From assembly GCA_034096865.1 (NCBI GenBank), contig JAWQFJ010000544.1, positions 1 to 64,000 of the forward strand: a stretch of 64,000 nt of DNA. Reading direction: 5' to 3'. Made by a program: the position numbers and the translations under genes. This DNA comes from Theodoxus fluviatilis. Its lineage: Eukaryota; Mollusca; Gastropoda; Cycloneritida; Neritidae. Within the stretch, counting starts at the first letter, position 1; the number at the start of each line of letters is the position of its first letter. The notes below the pieces were generated by a model. The model was not told where the DNA came from, did not search any database, and worked only from the letters and a program-made list of their open reading frames with translations. Of this stretch, positions 45,135 to 57,821 are shown one piece after another.

Positions 45135-48100
45135 CTTTGGCATGATCACCTGTCAGGCTCGCATACTGTGTGGACTTTGGAAAGCCTTTGTTGTGATCAT
45201 GCAGCTCGGCAGTGTTGCCGTCAGGTGAAGGAGAGAGAGATTGGAGGTGTCTGCTTGAAAAAGTTAGCACTTCCGTAGTGATGTTAACTCCCATGTTTGA
45301 CCAGTTTTCTTAACTTGTTCTTGTACTCCCCCCGTCAGCAGGGCGGCGAGTACATCTTCTCCTTGCTTGTTTGCCAAAGTGAGAAGAAGGGGACAGAAGC
45401 AGCGCTGCATGTCCTCCCAGAGCAGATTGGCGAGAGCAAGGCCTACCTCTGTAGAGCTGCTGCTTGTGTGCCCTTCCTCTCACTTTGACTGCCCTCTCTT
45501 TACCCACCTCTGTGTGTGTGCTTTAGAGCAGGGACTCAGCACTGTGTCACTCGATGCCACATTGAGTGTTTGAAGCGTAGTTGCGGAATGTAGGGATTTG
45601 CAAAGACCTGGGTGGTGGCTCAGTGTACATGTTAAGCAGCTACCTGGAGAATGAAAACCATCTCTGCCACCATCACCACCGCAAGCTGTTAGGTCTGCAT
45701 ACAATTGTACCGTCGGCAGTGACTCGTGCCCCAACAGCTAGGTAGAGGCTCGGTACACTTTGGTTTGGTCGTTGTTCTGTTCAAGGATGATGCTAACGAT
45801 GATAAATTGACACCTACTAATCTTGTAATGCATTTTCCAGTGGCAGTCAGTGTTTCTCGTTCTCCTTGCTGCCAATTTTGGCCAGAGTTGCAGTTCAAGC
45901 AACAGTATCCCCCAAAAAAACTTATTTAAAAAAAACTAAGCATGCTGACACTTTCCTGAAGTGAATCTCATGCTAACAATTTTAAAGTGATATTTTTGTT
46001 TGGTTTGTTTTTTTCTTTTAACAAACAGGCTTGATTTTGAGAAGCTGCTGCCAAATTTTTATAGTGACATGTGCTAACTCTTGTTCAGCAAAAATTTTTC
46101 TTGACAACTTGTTGCAAGCAAAGCAAGCCATCCCTCTTTCGGCATGGCTGCTCCACCACTGCCAGGAAGGTCTTTGTCAACACTTTCCAGTAAAGCACAA
46201 GCAACTCTGCCCATGCAACGTCTTACCATCCATTTTCTTGCTGAGCTGTTAGTGACTATCCCCTCACGAACTCGTTGGAAACTTTTACATCTATTACACT
46301 GCAACTTGTTGCAGGCAAGGTTGCAGTGTAGCTGTCATGGTGACTGTTGTACAAGTGAGGCATCATGTAGATTGTCCATGGTGTGTCCAGAGCCACTTTG
46401 AAATGTACTTTGCCTGAAGCAACCATTTTAGAACCCCATTTTTTATATGTATATACAGACTCTAATTATATGACAGTTGTTTTGTTAAGGATTTAGTTGT
46501 AGCACACAGACGATGAATGTTTGGAGTTGTCTGCAATCAAAATACCCTGAATAAATGCACCCTGTCCTGTAAGCACATGTTGTGGATTGCCTCTGTCACG
46601 GGAGCCTGATTTTGGCCAAGCAGAGGGCTGTGGTTGACTTTGCCTGGACATGCTGCAGGTGGCGGGAGCAGGCAGTGCTTGATGCATGCTTTGGTCCTCT
46701 CCCGACCGCGGTGCAGCATGTCCACAGCAGTGCGTGGTGTGAGCAAGTCTCGTTCTTTCACTCGGCCAGTGTCACAAGTTGACCACCCTCCTGGTGTCTC
46801 CAGCTTTAGTGTCTAGATGCATGTGGTATTTACCTGCATGTTGTGTCACTCATTGACTACTACCAGGCGAGCCTGGACAAGATGGAGAGAGATATTTGAA
46901 TTTGGAGATGTTGTTTTGATAGAGTAGTATTTATTTATTGTATAGATGATATACATACTGATATATCTGTGGCGTGGCGTGGAGATGTAGGTGTAAGTAG
47001 TGCTTATGTCAGCTGCGAGATTCAGTGACTCATTCATTATCTCTGTGAGAGCTTGGTTCTGTTCATGTTCAGGTTTGTGGTTTGCCTCTGGCACTCGGGC
47101 TAGTGTTCATGGGGAGAGAAAAAAAAATCTTGTTCCGAGCTGTCATGCTTTTCAAGAGCTGAAATTAGCCTAGGGTTCTCAGGCCACTTGTGGTGAACAC
47201 TCGGGCATCAGATCAAGAGCTGGAATTAGCCTTGCATTCTCAGGTCCCTTTTTACATGCAGAACATCATTTCTTTACCCTGGGGTGCTATGCATTCTGTG
47301 TGCAGACTCCAGCAGCCCAGCCTTCTGGTCTCTGTATGCGTGTCTGTTTTCAATCAGAGATGACAGCACTGTAATTGCATTGCCTTGCTGATTTGTGATG
47401 ATTTTGATGGAAGCAATTCTTGGAGAAAACTTTAGTACCGCTCTTTGGTTTTACATTATTTGCATCAGCCTAGAATTCTTTGTAGATCTCTCTGTGGCTG
47501 TTTATTTCCATGATCACTTCACAAGACTCCTAAGTAGCATCTTGAGAAAATCTGTACTGGTGCATACTCTCGATTTTGGGCACACACTGGCAGTTTGGCA
47601 GGGGATGCTCCATCCATTCCGGCTTTTTCTTCCGCAGACTCTCTGTCTCTTCCTAGCTTTTGTGCAAAGGTGCTGTTTGAGAAAACAAGCAGCTGTATTT
47701 AATCGGCCAACAGGGTTGCCTAGTTGTGGCTTCACTTCTCAGTGAGTTCTTGCTCAGTGATACGTGCCAGTCACTCATCATACAATCCAGTATCTGGATC
47801 TGATGCCGCCATGAATTTTGTCTCGACCTGGTAAGGCCAGATATAATGTGGAGCCAGTGAAGCAGACTGTGCCAGTCAGTGGAGAAACCTGAGTGTTATT
47901 GAAACATGCAGCAGTCAGGTCTGACCTCCACTTCAGCATGAAAGCACTGCAACCCTTGAAGGTGCTCATCAAAGGTAGCACTAAAGTATTGCTTTGTTTA
48001 CAGCTCCCAGTTTGTCCCCAGGGTATAGCCATAGTCATCTCTGTTTCATGATTCTTGTTTCTTCTGAAGTACAAGACGAGATTACCCGCATGACTTGTTC

Positions 48101-51100
48101 AGTTTAAATAGAGGAAGGTTCTGTTGAATCCTAGCTTGGAGAAGAATTTGTGCTGATGTCTGTCTGTCTACTTCATGCACAAAACAGAAGGTATTGATGT
48201 GCATTTGAATTGTCAATGCAGTGCACAAAGAAATTTAGAATTGTTGAAAATACTGAAGCCCATTCTCATTAGTTGTCTTTGTTCACCATATTGGACTGGT
48301 GGCGAGGTCTGCAATTTGAGCCAATAGGAGTGCTCTGTCTGTTCCCCCCCATCTGGGACTCTGAGTTGAAAGCAGTAGTGGTGATAGACCTCAGTACATG
48401 GTGGGCGTTTCCTTTGAGAAAGAAAAACAGGACTGACTGGGATGTCTTCAGATCTAGTTGTGTGCAGCTCTGCTGCCCACAACCCTCGCCATGGCAACCA
48501 GCCCTCACTACCAGATCCAGTCCCAATGTTCGATGCTCATCTAGCTTTCATGCTTTTACCTCTTTTTTTTGTTTTCCCTTTGCCTGCTTGTTTTCTCCAT
48601 TTCAAACTTCATTTATCGTACTCAAAGCTTAGATTGGCGATAGAACCTAATGCAACCATTTTGTTGTGTGCTCTCTGCACAAAGATGTGACTGATAGTTG
48701 TTCATGTTTTGGTGGTAGTGAGAAGCTTGTTGTCATTTTACAGCAGTGCTGATACTATTGTTATTTTCTTGTCAGTGATTTTGTTGAGAAAGAATGCTGA
48801 CAGCACAAGACATCCTGTCAGTGAGGGAACGATGCCAGAATGAGTTCATGCTATCTGTGTGGCACCAGTAGACAGGAAGTGAACACACAGTACTTATATT
48901 GTTTTTAAACATCATCTTTCCACCGTGCTTATGAATGTAGAACATCACAGGAAGCACAATCCCAGTTACCGCCACCACCACCACTGTCATACTCTTTGCA
49001 CAATGAACTTGTTTATTATGTACATTGAACCATGTCGTTAATCTGTGTTCTCAAGCCCAGATATTGTTATGTATATGCTTGTCCATGCTATGTGGAGCCT
49101 TCTGCATTGTGAAGTTTGAGATTTTATCCATGAATTGTGTGCATAACACTGCTTTACTTTGCTCCACTTTGTGAGCAATTTGCTAACAATTTCTGATGCT
49201 GTTTTTGTATGTCACCGCTCTGAGCTAGCTTGTCCATGGTGTTCGTAGCACAGGCCTCGACTTAGTGCAAGTGAGTTTCTACACCCTGCCGTGTTGTAGG
49301 AAGTGGAGGTACCGAGTCATAATTTATTTCACCTGTCATCCACATGCACACTTGTGACCAGAGACCCTGCATCAGCTCATAGTTGACCATCTTTCCCGTG
49401 GCTGGACCAGGATGAGAGTGTGGCGTGGATTGAGAAGTCCTTGTGTGGCCCAAGGCACAAATGCCCATCTAGCATGTTGAACTGTCATTACTCTGGCCAT
49501 TTCATAGTCAGGCCTCATTTGCTCATCAACATGGGAGCTTCTCTGCTGGGCCTGGCAGAGGTTGTGGTGCTACTGATGGAAGGCCCTTCATTTTGTTCGC
49601 ATAATTATTTCACTGAGACCCATAGTTCATTTGTAGAGGATGTGTAGTGTAGCTCATTCATTTCATTCCGTAGTGGACAACAATTCCAAACTTCAACCCC
49701 GTGCTACAGAATCGTGCATTCGTGTTTGGTTCATGGAGCGTGTAAGAGTGAGTCAGTGCTGAGGTATGCAGCTTCAGTTGCCTTCCCGTGGCACTAACTC
49801 CTGGTGGGTGAGGTTTGAGATTTAATCCTCAGTGTTGGCCACTGAAAGGTGCAAAGTGGTGCATCACTTGCAGATCTAATGACAGAACATACTGGAGAGC
49901 TAGCTTGCATAGAACAAATTGGGGGGGAAATTGCGAACAAACTATACTATTTCATCGTGAAGCAGAATACCAGGCAGATACTATATATATATAGAGAGAG
50001 AGAGAGTCATGTGTAGAGGAAGTGACTTTGAATGTGCTTAGGCTATGCATCTGTTGGAAGATCTCCTTAAGAACCAGCTCTTCTCAACCTTTTATCCATC
50101 TGGCAATTTATTTTTAAACTGACAGATTGACATGAAATATTGACAGCTTTGACATTTTTGGTATTAAATTTTCTGCACCTTCGGTTTTTCCCCTCCTGCA
50201 TGAAACTTGTATCCTTCCTCTGGGAAAAGTAGACTAGGAAAATTGTGCCAATTTTGAGTCGGCACCAGACCAGTCTGCATAAGTCACTTAGGAGGCCATA
50301 CAAGTTCTTTTGTTGTGCATTCTTCATTGTCTTGCTTGTCATCTTGACCATATTTCAATAATCTGTGTCCAAACTCGTTTGAGGATCTGCAGATGTTGTC
50401 CATTTTTCAGTGCATTGTCCAATCTGGAGCTGGAATGTACTTAAAGGATAGACCAACTTGTGCATTTGCCAAGCTAGAGAATGAATGGCGTGTGAATGAG
50501 TTTTTATAATATCTCGCATTTCGTGTGACATTCAGAGGCATTCATTTTCACTCTACTGAGATTGCTCATTGGAGGCATGGGAGATGGAGATGGTCGATGA
50601 TATTGTTGTAGGCATCTTGCACCTACAAGCATACTGCCTGATTTAATTCTGGTCCTCACACATGCCAGTACATTGTTTGTATGCCATCTTGTCAGTGACT
50701 TGGAGTGGCCATGCCCAAGAAATTGTCATTATCACTAGTTGTTGCTCTGTCATCCTAATGTATGAAGGAGATGAACAGTGAGTTCAAGGAGTCCCTGACT
50801 GGAGAAAAACATGATGCACAAGAGTTGTGGAGTGGAGGAATTTGGTTCAGCTCTTGTAGGAGAGGACTTAGTGAGGTGGCACTGCCCATCTGTTGAGTTT
50901 TTCTGGGTTGCCCACATGTAATTATCTGGATGTTTTGTCTTAAATGTGTGTACCACTGTAATGAAGATGGATCGGTGATGTCCTGATTAGTGATGATGAC
51001 AAGAACGAAGTACTGTGTTGGAGATGTTACTTTTATTGCTCTGAAATATAACATGAAATGGGATTTACACATAAGAACCCAAATCTTGTTTCAAGTCATA

Positions 51101-51825
51101 GTTCAGAGCAAAGGAACCTCTGCAAAGCAAACTTGGCAAGCATTGAGGCAGAAAATGTTGAAATCTTGCTTCTTTTTTCTCTTTTTGTTCCCCGTGCGTA
51201 GTGGTGTCATGAAAGACCCATTCTTCGTACCGAACACCTGCTTTTCTGAGGTGGAAATGTCCACTTTCTGTAGCCAAATTCTCAGTGACTTGCGTAGCTA
51301 CGTGTGAAATGGCTTTGAGAAATGCAGTAAATTCAAGATTTGGATTTGAGCATTTGTGAAGTTGAAGAGCTGTCGTTCATTTCACTCGGGCTGAATGCAT
51401 CGGGAGGTGTGAGAGAGAAAGAGAGAGTTGAAGATGAGAACACTATGATATGTGCCAGATTTGTTCTTGCTCTCCCCATGAACAGGTATTTATTGCCGTG
51501 TCATGTCCCTGGTCTAGCCAGGGCTGTGAGAGAGACTGTCCTTTTTAGCGTCCAGCACGGGAGAAAACGGAGGTCAACATCCCGGATGTGTCGTCATCAG
51601 TCCAAGGAAAGCAGTCACCCCTGTAGGCTGGACAGTCAGAGGACTCATCTATTTATATCTTCATCATCTTGTGTACATTAGGAGGTTGAGCACAGCTTTG
51701 CTTCTTGGTCTGCCATCTCATTGCCAGCTCATCCGCATTGGTTCATCTGTGCATTTTGTTTCATTCACATACAAGCTGTAAAATCCACTTGTTTAGAAAT
51801 AAAGATTGGCTGCTTCGATTTGTTG
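45135..51825 (+). other. Candidate long 3' UTR of PIP4K2
   Basis: About 6.7 kb without recognisable transposons, minisatellites or coding frames follows the stop codon. This contrasts sharply with the repeat-filled introns. It ends at AATAAA 51798-51803 followed by a GT-rich tract from 51839. An earlier AATAAA lies at 46550-46555 with GT-rich sequence downstream, so a shorter alternative is possible. The 3' UTR interpretation is inferred from repeat depletion and signal position. Confidence 0.45.
51798..51803 (+). terminator. Candidate polyadenylation signal AATAAA
   Basis: AATAAA is followed about 37 bases later by (GT)n, a strong downstream-element type sequence. Confidence 0.5.
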
Positions 51826-51839
51826 TTGTAGTATTTACT

Positions 51840-51872
51840 TGGTGTGTGTGTGTGTGTGTGCGCGCGCGCGCA
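51840..51872. repeat. GT-CG alternating tract
   Basis: About ten GT units run directly into CGCGCGCGCG, an alternating purine-pyrimidine tract of the kind that readily adopts Z-DNA. Confidence 0.9.
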
Positions 51873-51877
51873 CCACG

Positions 51878-52430
51878 GGATCCTTTATGGATGTGAATCA
51901 TGGACATTGTATTGAAAGCACGTCAGAAAGCTGGAAAACTTCCACCTGCGAGCACTCCGCTCCATCCTAAACATCCAGTGGCATGACTACATTAGTAACA
52001 TAGAGGTTCTAGACCAGGCTGGATGCACCAGCATCGAATCCATGCTCATCAAGGCCCAACTCCGATGAATGGTTCATATCATTCGCATGGAGTAACACCG
52101 CATACCCAGACGTCTATTGCAAGGCGAACTTGTGTGTGGCAAGAGACGCCAAGGTGGACCAAAAAAACCGCTACAAAGACTCCCTCAAAGCCAATCTCAA
52201 CTGGTGCATGATCAAACCAAGGGAGTTGGCGGAATGTGCCAGAAATCGAGAACGCTGGCGAGTCATGGTCCACCAAGTTGTCACCCACTTCAAGGAGGCC
52301 AGACGTAAAAAAATCGTCACAGCAAGAGAGCAGCGCCATTGACCTACACCAGCAGCGACCGAGTTCCAGTCTCCCCATTGTCACAGACTTTGCGCCTCCA
52401 GACGGGTTGTGGGGTTACATGCGAACTCAC
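51878..52430 (+). pseudogene. LINE ORF2 C-terminal fragment
   Basis: It reads ILYGCESWTLY, then RKLENFHLRALRSILNIQWH, IESMLIKAQLR, MVHIIRME, RIPRRLLQGELVCGKRRQGG and LAECARNRERWRVMVHQ. It ends with a diverged zinc-finger-like CHRLCASRRVVGLHA. Stops and a one-base shift in an A run at about 52158-52164 break it. It starts right after a GT-CG tract. Confidence 0.8.
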
Positions 52431-52498
52431 AGATAAATTGCTGTGCCGGAGCGCCTTTCTTCGGACACGAAACAGGCCAAAAAGCATGCAAGCAAGCA

Positions 52499-52499
<1 letters not shown>

Positions 52500-52529
<30 letters not shown>

Positions 52530-52536
52530 GCGCGCA
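52500..52536. repeat. Second GT-CG alternating tract
   Basis: About eleven GT units run into about eight CG units, as at 51840. It separates two LINE fragments. Confidence 0.92.
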
Positions 52537-52555
52537 TATCATGGGAATCTTTGAG

Positions 52556-52910
52556 ACGGACTCACAGTCAAATGCTAACATCTTGAGAAGATCGGGATGG
52601 CCAGGAATTGAAGCGTTCATTAAAAAGCACAAACTACTTTGGACCGGCCTTGTGATGAGAAGAGAAAATAACTTTCCAAAACAAATCATCTTTTCGGAGG
52701 TCGTCAAGGGAAAATGAAGGGCTGAAGGGCCCCTCAAGCGCTACAAAGACTGCCAGAAAACATGCTGGAAAGCACGAGACAGCAAGGTGGAAACCTCAGG
52801 CCATCCACCACGCTTCCTGGAGAGCAGCAATAAGATGGATCCGTAATGTCTGCAGGATCTACGTTTGCTTGCTTTTGACAATAGACATCTCTTAAAATTG
52901 CGTTAATTTG
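52556..52910 (+). pseudogene. Another LINE C-terminal fragment
   Basis: It reads KKHKLLWTGLVMRRENNFPK, then VVKGK, a stop, and PLKRYKDCQKTCWKA. This parallels RWxGHVIRM...GELxxGKR...KRYKD of related LINEs but is more diverged than the fragment just upstream. Confidence 0.6.
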
Positions 52911-53284
52911 CGAGTGGCTTCTGGCAAGATGACATTCATCATAAGAGGATCCTTTCGCCAGAAGTGTTAGTGGGTGAACCCTTGGTGATTTGGTTTGGTT
53001 TTGCTGTTTGATTGCCAGATGAATTTAGATAAGTCGCTTGGGTTTGGGTAAGAGAACAAGAACTTCATAAGAAGCGAGACGACTGACGGTCTTCAGAGGA
53101 AGTGCCCCTTGTCTTCAAGCGTTTTGGCCCTTTTTTCCGGACACTGTTGGGGGGGGGGGGGGGGGGGTATGGGGGGGAGGTATTGGGGGCGTGGACCACA
53201 TCTAGTCATAGCCTTGAGGGAGGGCTCCATCCACCAAGGTGATTGGAACACACAGTCGAGTCTTGATGGTCCGCCTCTGGCCCG
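52911..53284. other. Non-coding spacer
   Basis: A G homopolymer lies at 53149-53167. No gene was recognised. Confidence 0.4.
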
Positions 53285-53405
53285 ATGCCCCTATGTAGCC
53301 TCTTTGGTAACTTGGGGCCGTCCCTGGCTGAGCCACTGGAGTGGACCCTTACTGCCCAGCAGCCGGGGGGCCTAGCTTATGAAGGGAGCATCGAGCGACT
53401 CCAGT
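53285..53405 (+). repeat. SINE-like dispersed repeat, family 1
   Basis: TATGTAGCCTCTTTGGTAAC, then GAGCCACTGGAGTGGACCC, CCCAGCAGCCGGGGGGC and GGGAGCATCGAGCGACTCC is the most complete copy in the window and guided recognition of the others. Confidence 0.6.
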
Positions 53406-54279
53406 CGTGTTACACGTACATGTAAATGTTCACGTAAAGACAGAGATATCCAGTGCATGTATAACTTATAAGTAAGAAACGTATAACTAAGATGTCTGAT
53501 GTTGCTTGCTGTTGAAAGCATGAGAAAACCAGGCTAATGTGGAATAAATAAGGAAATGAGATTTTTCAACTACAAATGTATGTAGCTTTGAATACAAAAT
53601 CCAAATAAATTATCTTATTCATGACACATGATTAATTTTCAACTTTGGCGCAAAGCTATAGATATACATACCTGACATCTTACTTACTTACTTACTTGTC
53701 CCGTAGTCTGGACGACCGTTGGGGCACCACAGATGATCTGGCAACCAGCTCTCTCCATTCCTCTCGCCTCGTATCGTATCGTATCGTATCGTATCGTATT
53801 GTATTTATTGTAGGCCCTATTGAAAGGCTGAAGGACCGTAAAACTCCATCCATTCAATAATATATTCTGATCTGATGAGGTTGCGGTCAATGTAGGCCCT
53901 AAACAGTTTTAGGACTTTCACAAATGAACTAGAAAAAAAGTTAGTACGTCATTAGGAAGAGGTCTCAGTTTCATGTAAATATCATTAGCATGCATGTTAG
54001 TATTAAATATTTTTGTTTTCATTCTAATGTCTGTGCATTATGTGGTTATAAGCCGCTCATCATAATTTCTTTCGATTGTCTCCTGTTTGTTCAGTTGCGT
54101 CGGCTACTGCTACAAGTGTCCACTCAGTTCTAGGTTGACAGAAACTGAGAAAGTGTTGTCACGCTTTCTCATGCTACAACATTTTCTGCGAAGTACAATG
54201 TACTAACGAACCTGTGTGGTTATGCTTTTGAATGCATTTGTAGAGTTTTACGGACACAAAGACAACAGGAGAGGATGTG
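53406..54279. other. Non-coding DNA with retroelement remnants
   Basis: TTACTTACTTACTT and GACGACCGTTGGGGCACC (about 53684-53728) resemble common retroelement tails. GTATC pentamers (53771-53805) lead into a short family 2 SINE piece (GACCGTAAAACTCCATCCAT, about 53834-53853). The rest is unremarkable. Confidence 0.4.
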
Positions 54280-54455
54280 CATCCTTTTCACTCTCCCCAT
54301 GTGGCTTGGGAATGAGAATAGACCCACCGTGTCTCCCTACACAATCCGTAAGAGGCGAATAACTAGGGACACCGTGACTTGTTATGCGTTTCCTCTAGAT
54401 TCTTACACTGACTACAAAGGCTGACAGGCCGTAAAACTCCATCCATCCATTCCAT
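54280..54455 (+). repeat. SINE-like dispersed repeat, family 2, copy 3
   Basis: GGGAATGAGAATAGACCCAC, then CGTGTCTCCCT, and ACTACAAAGGCTGACAGGCC, then GTAAAACTCCATCCATCC, matches 32236-32430 along its length. Confidence 0.62.
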
Positions 54456-54465
54456 TCCTTTTCAC

Positions 54466-54471
54466 TGCCAG

Positions 54472-54515
<44 letters not shown>

Positions 54516-54521
54516 CGTGCC

Positions 54522-54590
<69 letters not shown>

Positions 54591-54897
54591 GCCTCCCCTC
54601 CTCACACACACGCACGCACACACACGCACACACACGCACACACACGTACGCACACACACGCACACACACGCACACACACACACACGCACACACACGCACA
54701 CACACGTACACACACACACGCACACATACACACATTTACACACACACACGTACACACACACACGCACGCACGCGCACACGTGCATGCACGCACACACACG
54801 CGCGCGCACGCACGCACACGCACGCACGCACACACACACGCACGCACGCACGCACGCACACACGCACGCACACACATAAACACACACACACACATAT
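54466..54897. repeat. CCTG/CTGT/CACG microsatellite cluster
   Basis: About 11 CCTG units (54468-54515) lead to about 17 CTGT units (to 54590) and then a mixed CACA/CACG tract to 54895. Confidence 0.95.
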
Positions 54898-55560
54898 GCA
54901 CGTTTACACTCGATCAAAGGCATGCATTCCCCTTTGTGCCCATAGTTTAAAATACCACATCTGGAACACTGCGAAGATTGTTAGTGGACCTTAATTATGC
55001 AAAGTATGATGTGGTAGACACATAATTTATTTGTGATACAATTAGTTTGAAGACGTCATTCATTGCATCTGAGCCCGGCAGCAGGGGTGGAACCAACATA
55101 AACTCTCATCGAAAACCGTTTCCCGGGAGCAATTTAAGCTTCTTCCAATCTTCGGGAACAATATCGCACATTTTGAAACGACCCCTTCTAGAGGCTGAGA
55201 GGTTACATGATACCTCATGCACTCACTCAGCTCAGGATTTTTTAGGCCACCCCCTAACCTCCAGTCAGCATTCTCCCAACCCCTCCCCCAGCTCAGACAA
55301 TGGCTGCCCCTGAAGGCCTGGAATTCCCCCTCCCTAGTTGCCTTTCCCTCCCCCACTCCACAGCCCCCCTCCTTCAGCCCCCTCCAATACCTCGCCTTCA
55401 CTCACGTCCCCCCCCCCCCTCCGCACCCTCCCCCATCATTTTTTTCTTTCTTTCTTTTATTGCCCTGGCTGAGTCCCCCACATCTCTTGCCACCTCCCCC
55501 ATAAGTCACCGAGGGAGCGGTGTAAGGCAAAATAGATCCCTGTGTTATTTGGTTCCATGT
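54898..55560. other. Non-coding DNA
   Basis: A C/T-rich stretch (about 55240-55500) lacks stop codons in some frames and so gives proline-rich frames. No family was recognised. Confidence 0.4.
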
Positions 55561-55720
55561 ATTGATGTACGTGTGTTCGTGTACGTACGAGTCGTATGTA
55601 CGCGCGCGCGCACACGTGTGTGTATGCGTGCGTGCGTGCATGTGTGTGTGTGAGAGTGTAAGTACGTGTATATGTGTGCTTGAGTGTGTGCGTACGTGCG
55701 TGCGTGTACGTGTAAGCAGA
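55561..55720. repeat. GT/GC mixed dinucleotide tract
   Basis: Degenerate GTGTGC, GTACGT and CGCGCG words form a loosely repetitive tract. Confidence 0.7.
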
Positions 55721-55944
55721 TCGGGACCAACGGTCCCACAGATCTGGGTAAAAGCGCGATAAAAGTATAATTTATTCTCTGCAAATTCTACGCTGAATGA
55801 GTGAGATTCAGTGTCCAGTGGGTGTATTTTTTCATTGTGTTTTGCTTCGTTTTGTTCCAGTATGCATTTGCAATGTAGGTAAGTTTTCGTCGTCGTACAA
55901 CGATTTGCCTACTGTGTGGGATAAATGGAGTACATCTATCTACA

Positions 55945-56025
55945 TACCTACCTATCCATCCATCCGTCCGTCCGTCCGTCCGTCCATCCATCCATCCATC
56001 CATCCATCCATCCATCCATCCTACA
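55945..56025. repeat. CATC/CGTC microsatellite
   Basis: CATC units surround a central block of CGTC units (about 55965-55985). Confidence 0.9.
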
Positions 56026-56657
56026 GGCACATGCATCCAGCTGTTGTTGATTTCACGAAATGTGCTCTCCCTAGTCAACATTTATAGCGTTGAATGCGCG
56101 CGCGCGTGCGTGCGCGCGCGCGTGTGTGATCACTCGCGAGCGCGCACAAAAGGAAGAAAGTAAATCCCGTAATTATGGAGTTGTATTTAGAATATACAGT
56201 TTCTAATAACCTTCATACATCGCAAATCAGTATTTCTGTGCCACACTTTTCCCTGAGTAATGTCATGTATTTGGAAATATCATCGAAACCTAGCTATGAC
56301 GTAGTGCTGAATCAGAGGATTGACAAAAGGCAGTCTCATTTTTCCCTTATAGGCTTTCGTGGCCTTGCAGCAAAAATTAGGGCTAGGAAGTATGATGAGG
56401 GAAAAAAAGTTTTAATGGCTTCTTTTCTCCCCTCCCCCAGCTTCTCTATCCTCACTCCCACACACCCCACCCTCCACCCCCTTAACGACCTCTCCCTCTC
56501 CATTGAAAAAGTACACATTCAAGTCCTGATTGAGGCGGGTTTACCAGCACTGTGATATGCTAGCAAAGGCAATCAAAAAGGCATTTTTTTCTTCAAGGTT
56601 TTAATTTTTATTTTCTAGTGATCGCTGTGGTCATACGCAACGTCAAGACAGTCCATT
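56026..56657. other. Non-coding DNA
   Basis: A CGCGCG/GTGCG tract lies at about 56096-56126. No gene was recognised. Confidence 0.4.
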
Positions 56658-56826
56658 CTTGTAATGCAGCCCTTTGCAACACCAGACACTGCTTGTAATG
56701 CAGCCCTTTCCAACACCAGACACTGCTTGTAATGCAGCCCTTTGCAACACCAGACACTGCTTGTAATGCAGCCCTTTGCAACACCAGACACTGCTTGTAA
56801 TGCAGCCCTTTCCAACACCAGACTGC
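56658..56826. repeat. 34-bp minisatellite, about 5 copies
   Basis: Units read CTTGTAATGCAGCCCTTTGC, then AACACCAGACACTG, with a TTTCC/TTTGC variant. The 34-base length makes every minus-strand frame cycle through the others. Confidence 0.93.
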
Positions 56827-57214
56827 TTGCTCTTTCGTCCCAATTTTGATACCAACTTCTGTGTGATGACTGATTTAAAACCAACAAAAGAGGAAATACC
56901 CTTTCGACTGCCTTGCTAGCATATCATAGTCCTGGGAAACCACCTGTGGCAGACATCCGACTCTGGGTAGGCTGCGAAGCTCCTCTTGGCTGTCCCCAGA
57001 GGAGACTTAAAGATACATGTATGGCCGCAGAACTTTCTGCTTCATGGGATCCAAACTGTGGAATGCAGTCCTGCATTCGACGAGGAGACCACAATTACAA
57101 ACCGATTTCAAAACGAACCTTAATTTTTTTAAATCTAGTTTCTAAAACGTATATCTGAAATAACTTTGAGCGCACCTTGAGCATGCATGAAAGATGTGAG
57201 AATGGCACGATAAA

Positions 57215-57217
57215 GTA

Positions 57218-57263
<46 letters not shown>

Positions 57264-57289
57264 AACACGCACGCGTGCGTACACGCGCG

Positions 57290-57339
<50 letters not shown>

Positions 57340-57360
57340 TACACACACGCACGCACACAA
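57215..57360. repeat. CA/CG microsatellite
   Basis: CA tracts flank a GCGTGCG and CGCGCGCGCG centre (about 57266-57298). Confidence 0.95.
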
Positions 57361-57529
57361 GTGATTCTTCGAAGCAAAACTGTTTTCCAGAAAACATTTC
57401 CACCGCAAACAACATCCATAAGGTAAAGCGACTATGACAAGAAAATATACATGTGAGTCATTGCTGTGTCCGGGCCTATGAAGAACAGTTTCAGCTCCTC
57501 AAGCCAGGCCAAGAAGTAGCCATGCCAAG

Positions 57530-57739
57530 TGTTTGGGAATGTAATCTAAGAGAGACAACCCCTTCATGACTGTTCCTCATTGTCCCTCCTAATTACGTCA
57601 TTTTCAGTCTTTGACTCAGCATGTTGTAACATGGACGTGACTTGCATTTATCAGAAGAATAAATGTTGAAATGGGAATCTACAGTGGTATGTCCTAATGT
57701 GTGAAAGTCGTCAGTTCGTCCACTTGTCTATCTTGAACA
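57530..57739 (+). repeat. 5' LTR
   Basis: 210 bp, TG...CA ends. An AATAAA at 57658-57663 could serve as the polyadenylation signal in the 3' copy. No TATA box stands out. Confidence 0.97.
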
Positions 57740-57759
57740 TGGTGTCAGAAGTGGGATTC
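57740..57759 (+). other. Primer-binding site for tRNA-Leu
   Basis: TGGTGTCAGAAGTGGGATTC starts directly at the LTR end. It fits the complement of a eukaryotic tRNA-Leu 3' end including CCA. Confidence 0.8.
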
Positions 57760-57821
57760 CGTTTTGGTCAACAGTGATAAAAATTTGACTCATCGACGGG
57801 AACTTCAAAAGAACTATCAAG

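Noticed and set aside
54462..54923. Cysteine/valine-rich 153-codon frame
   Set aside because: Translation of CACA/CACG and CTGT microsatellites.
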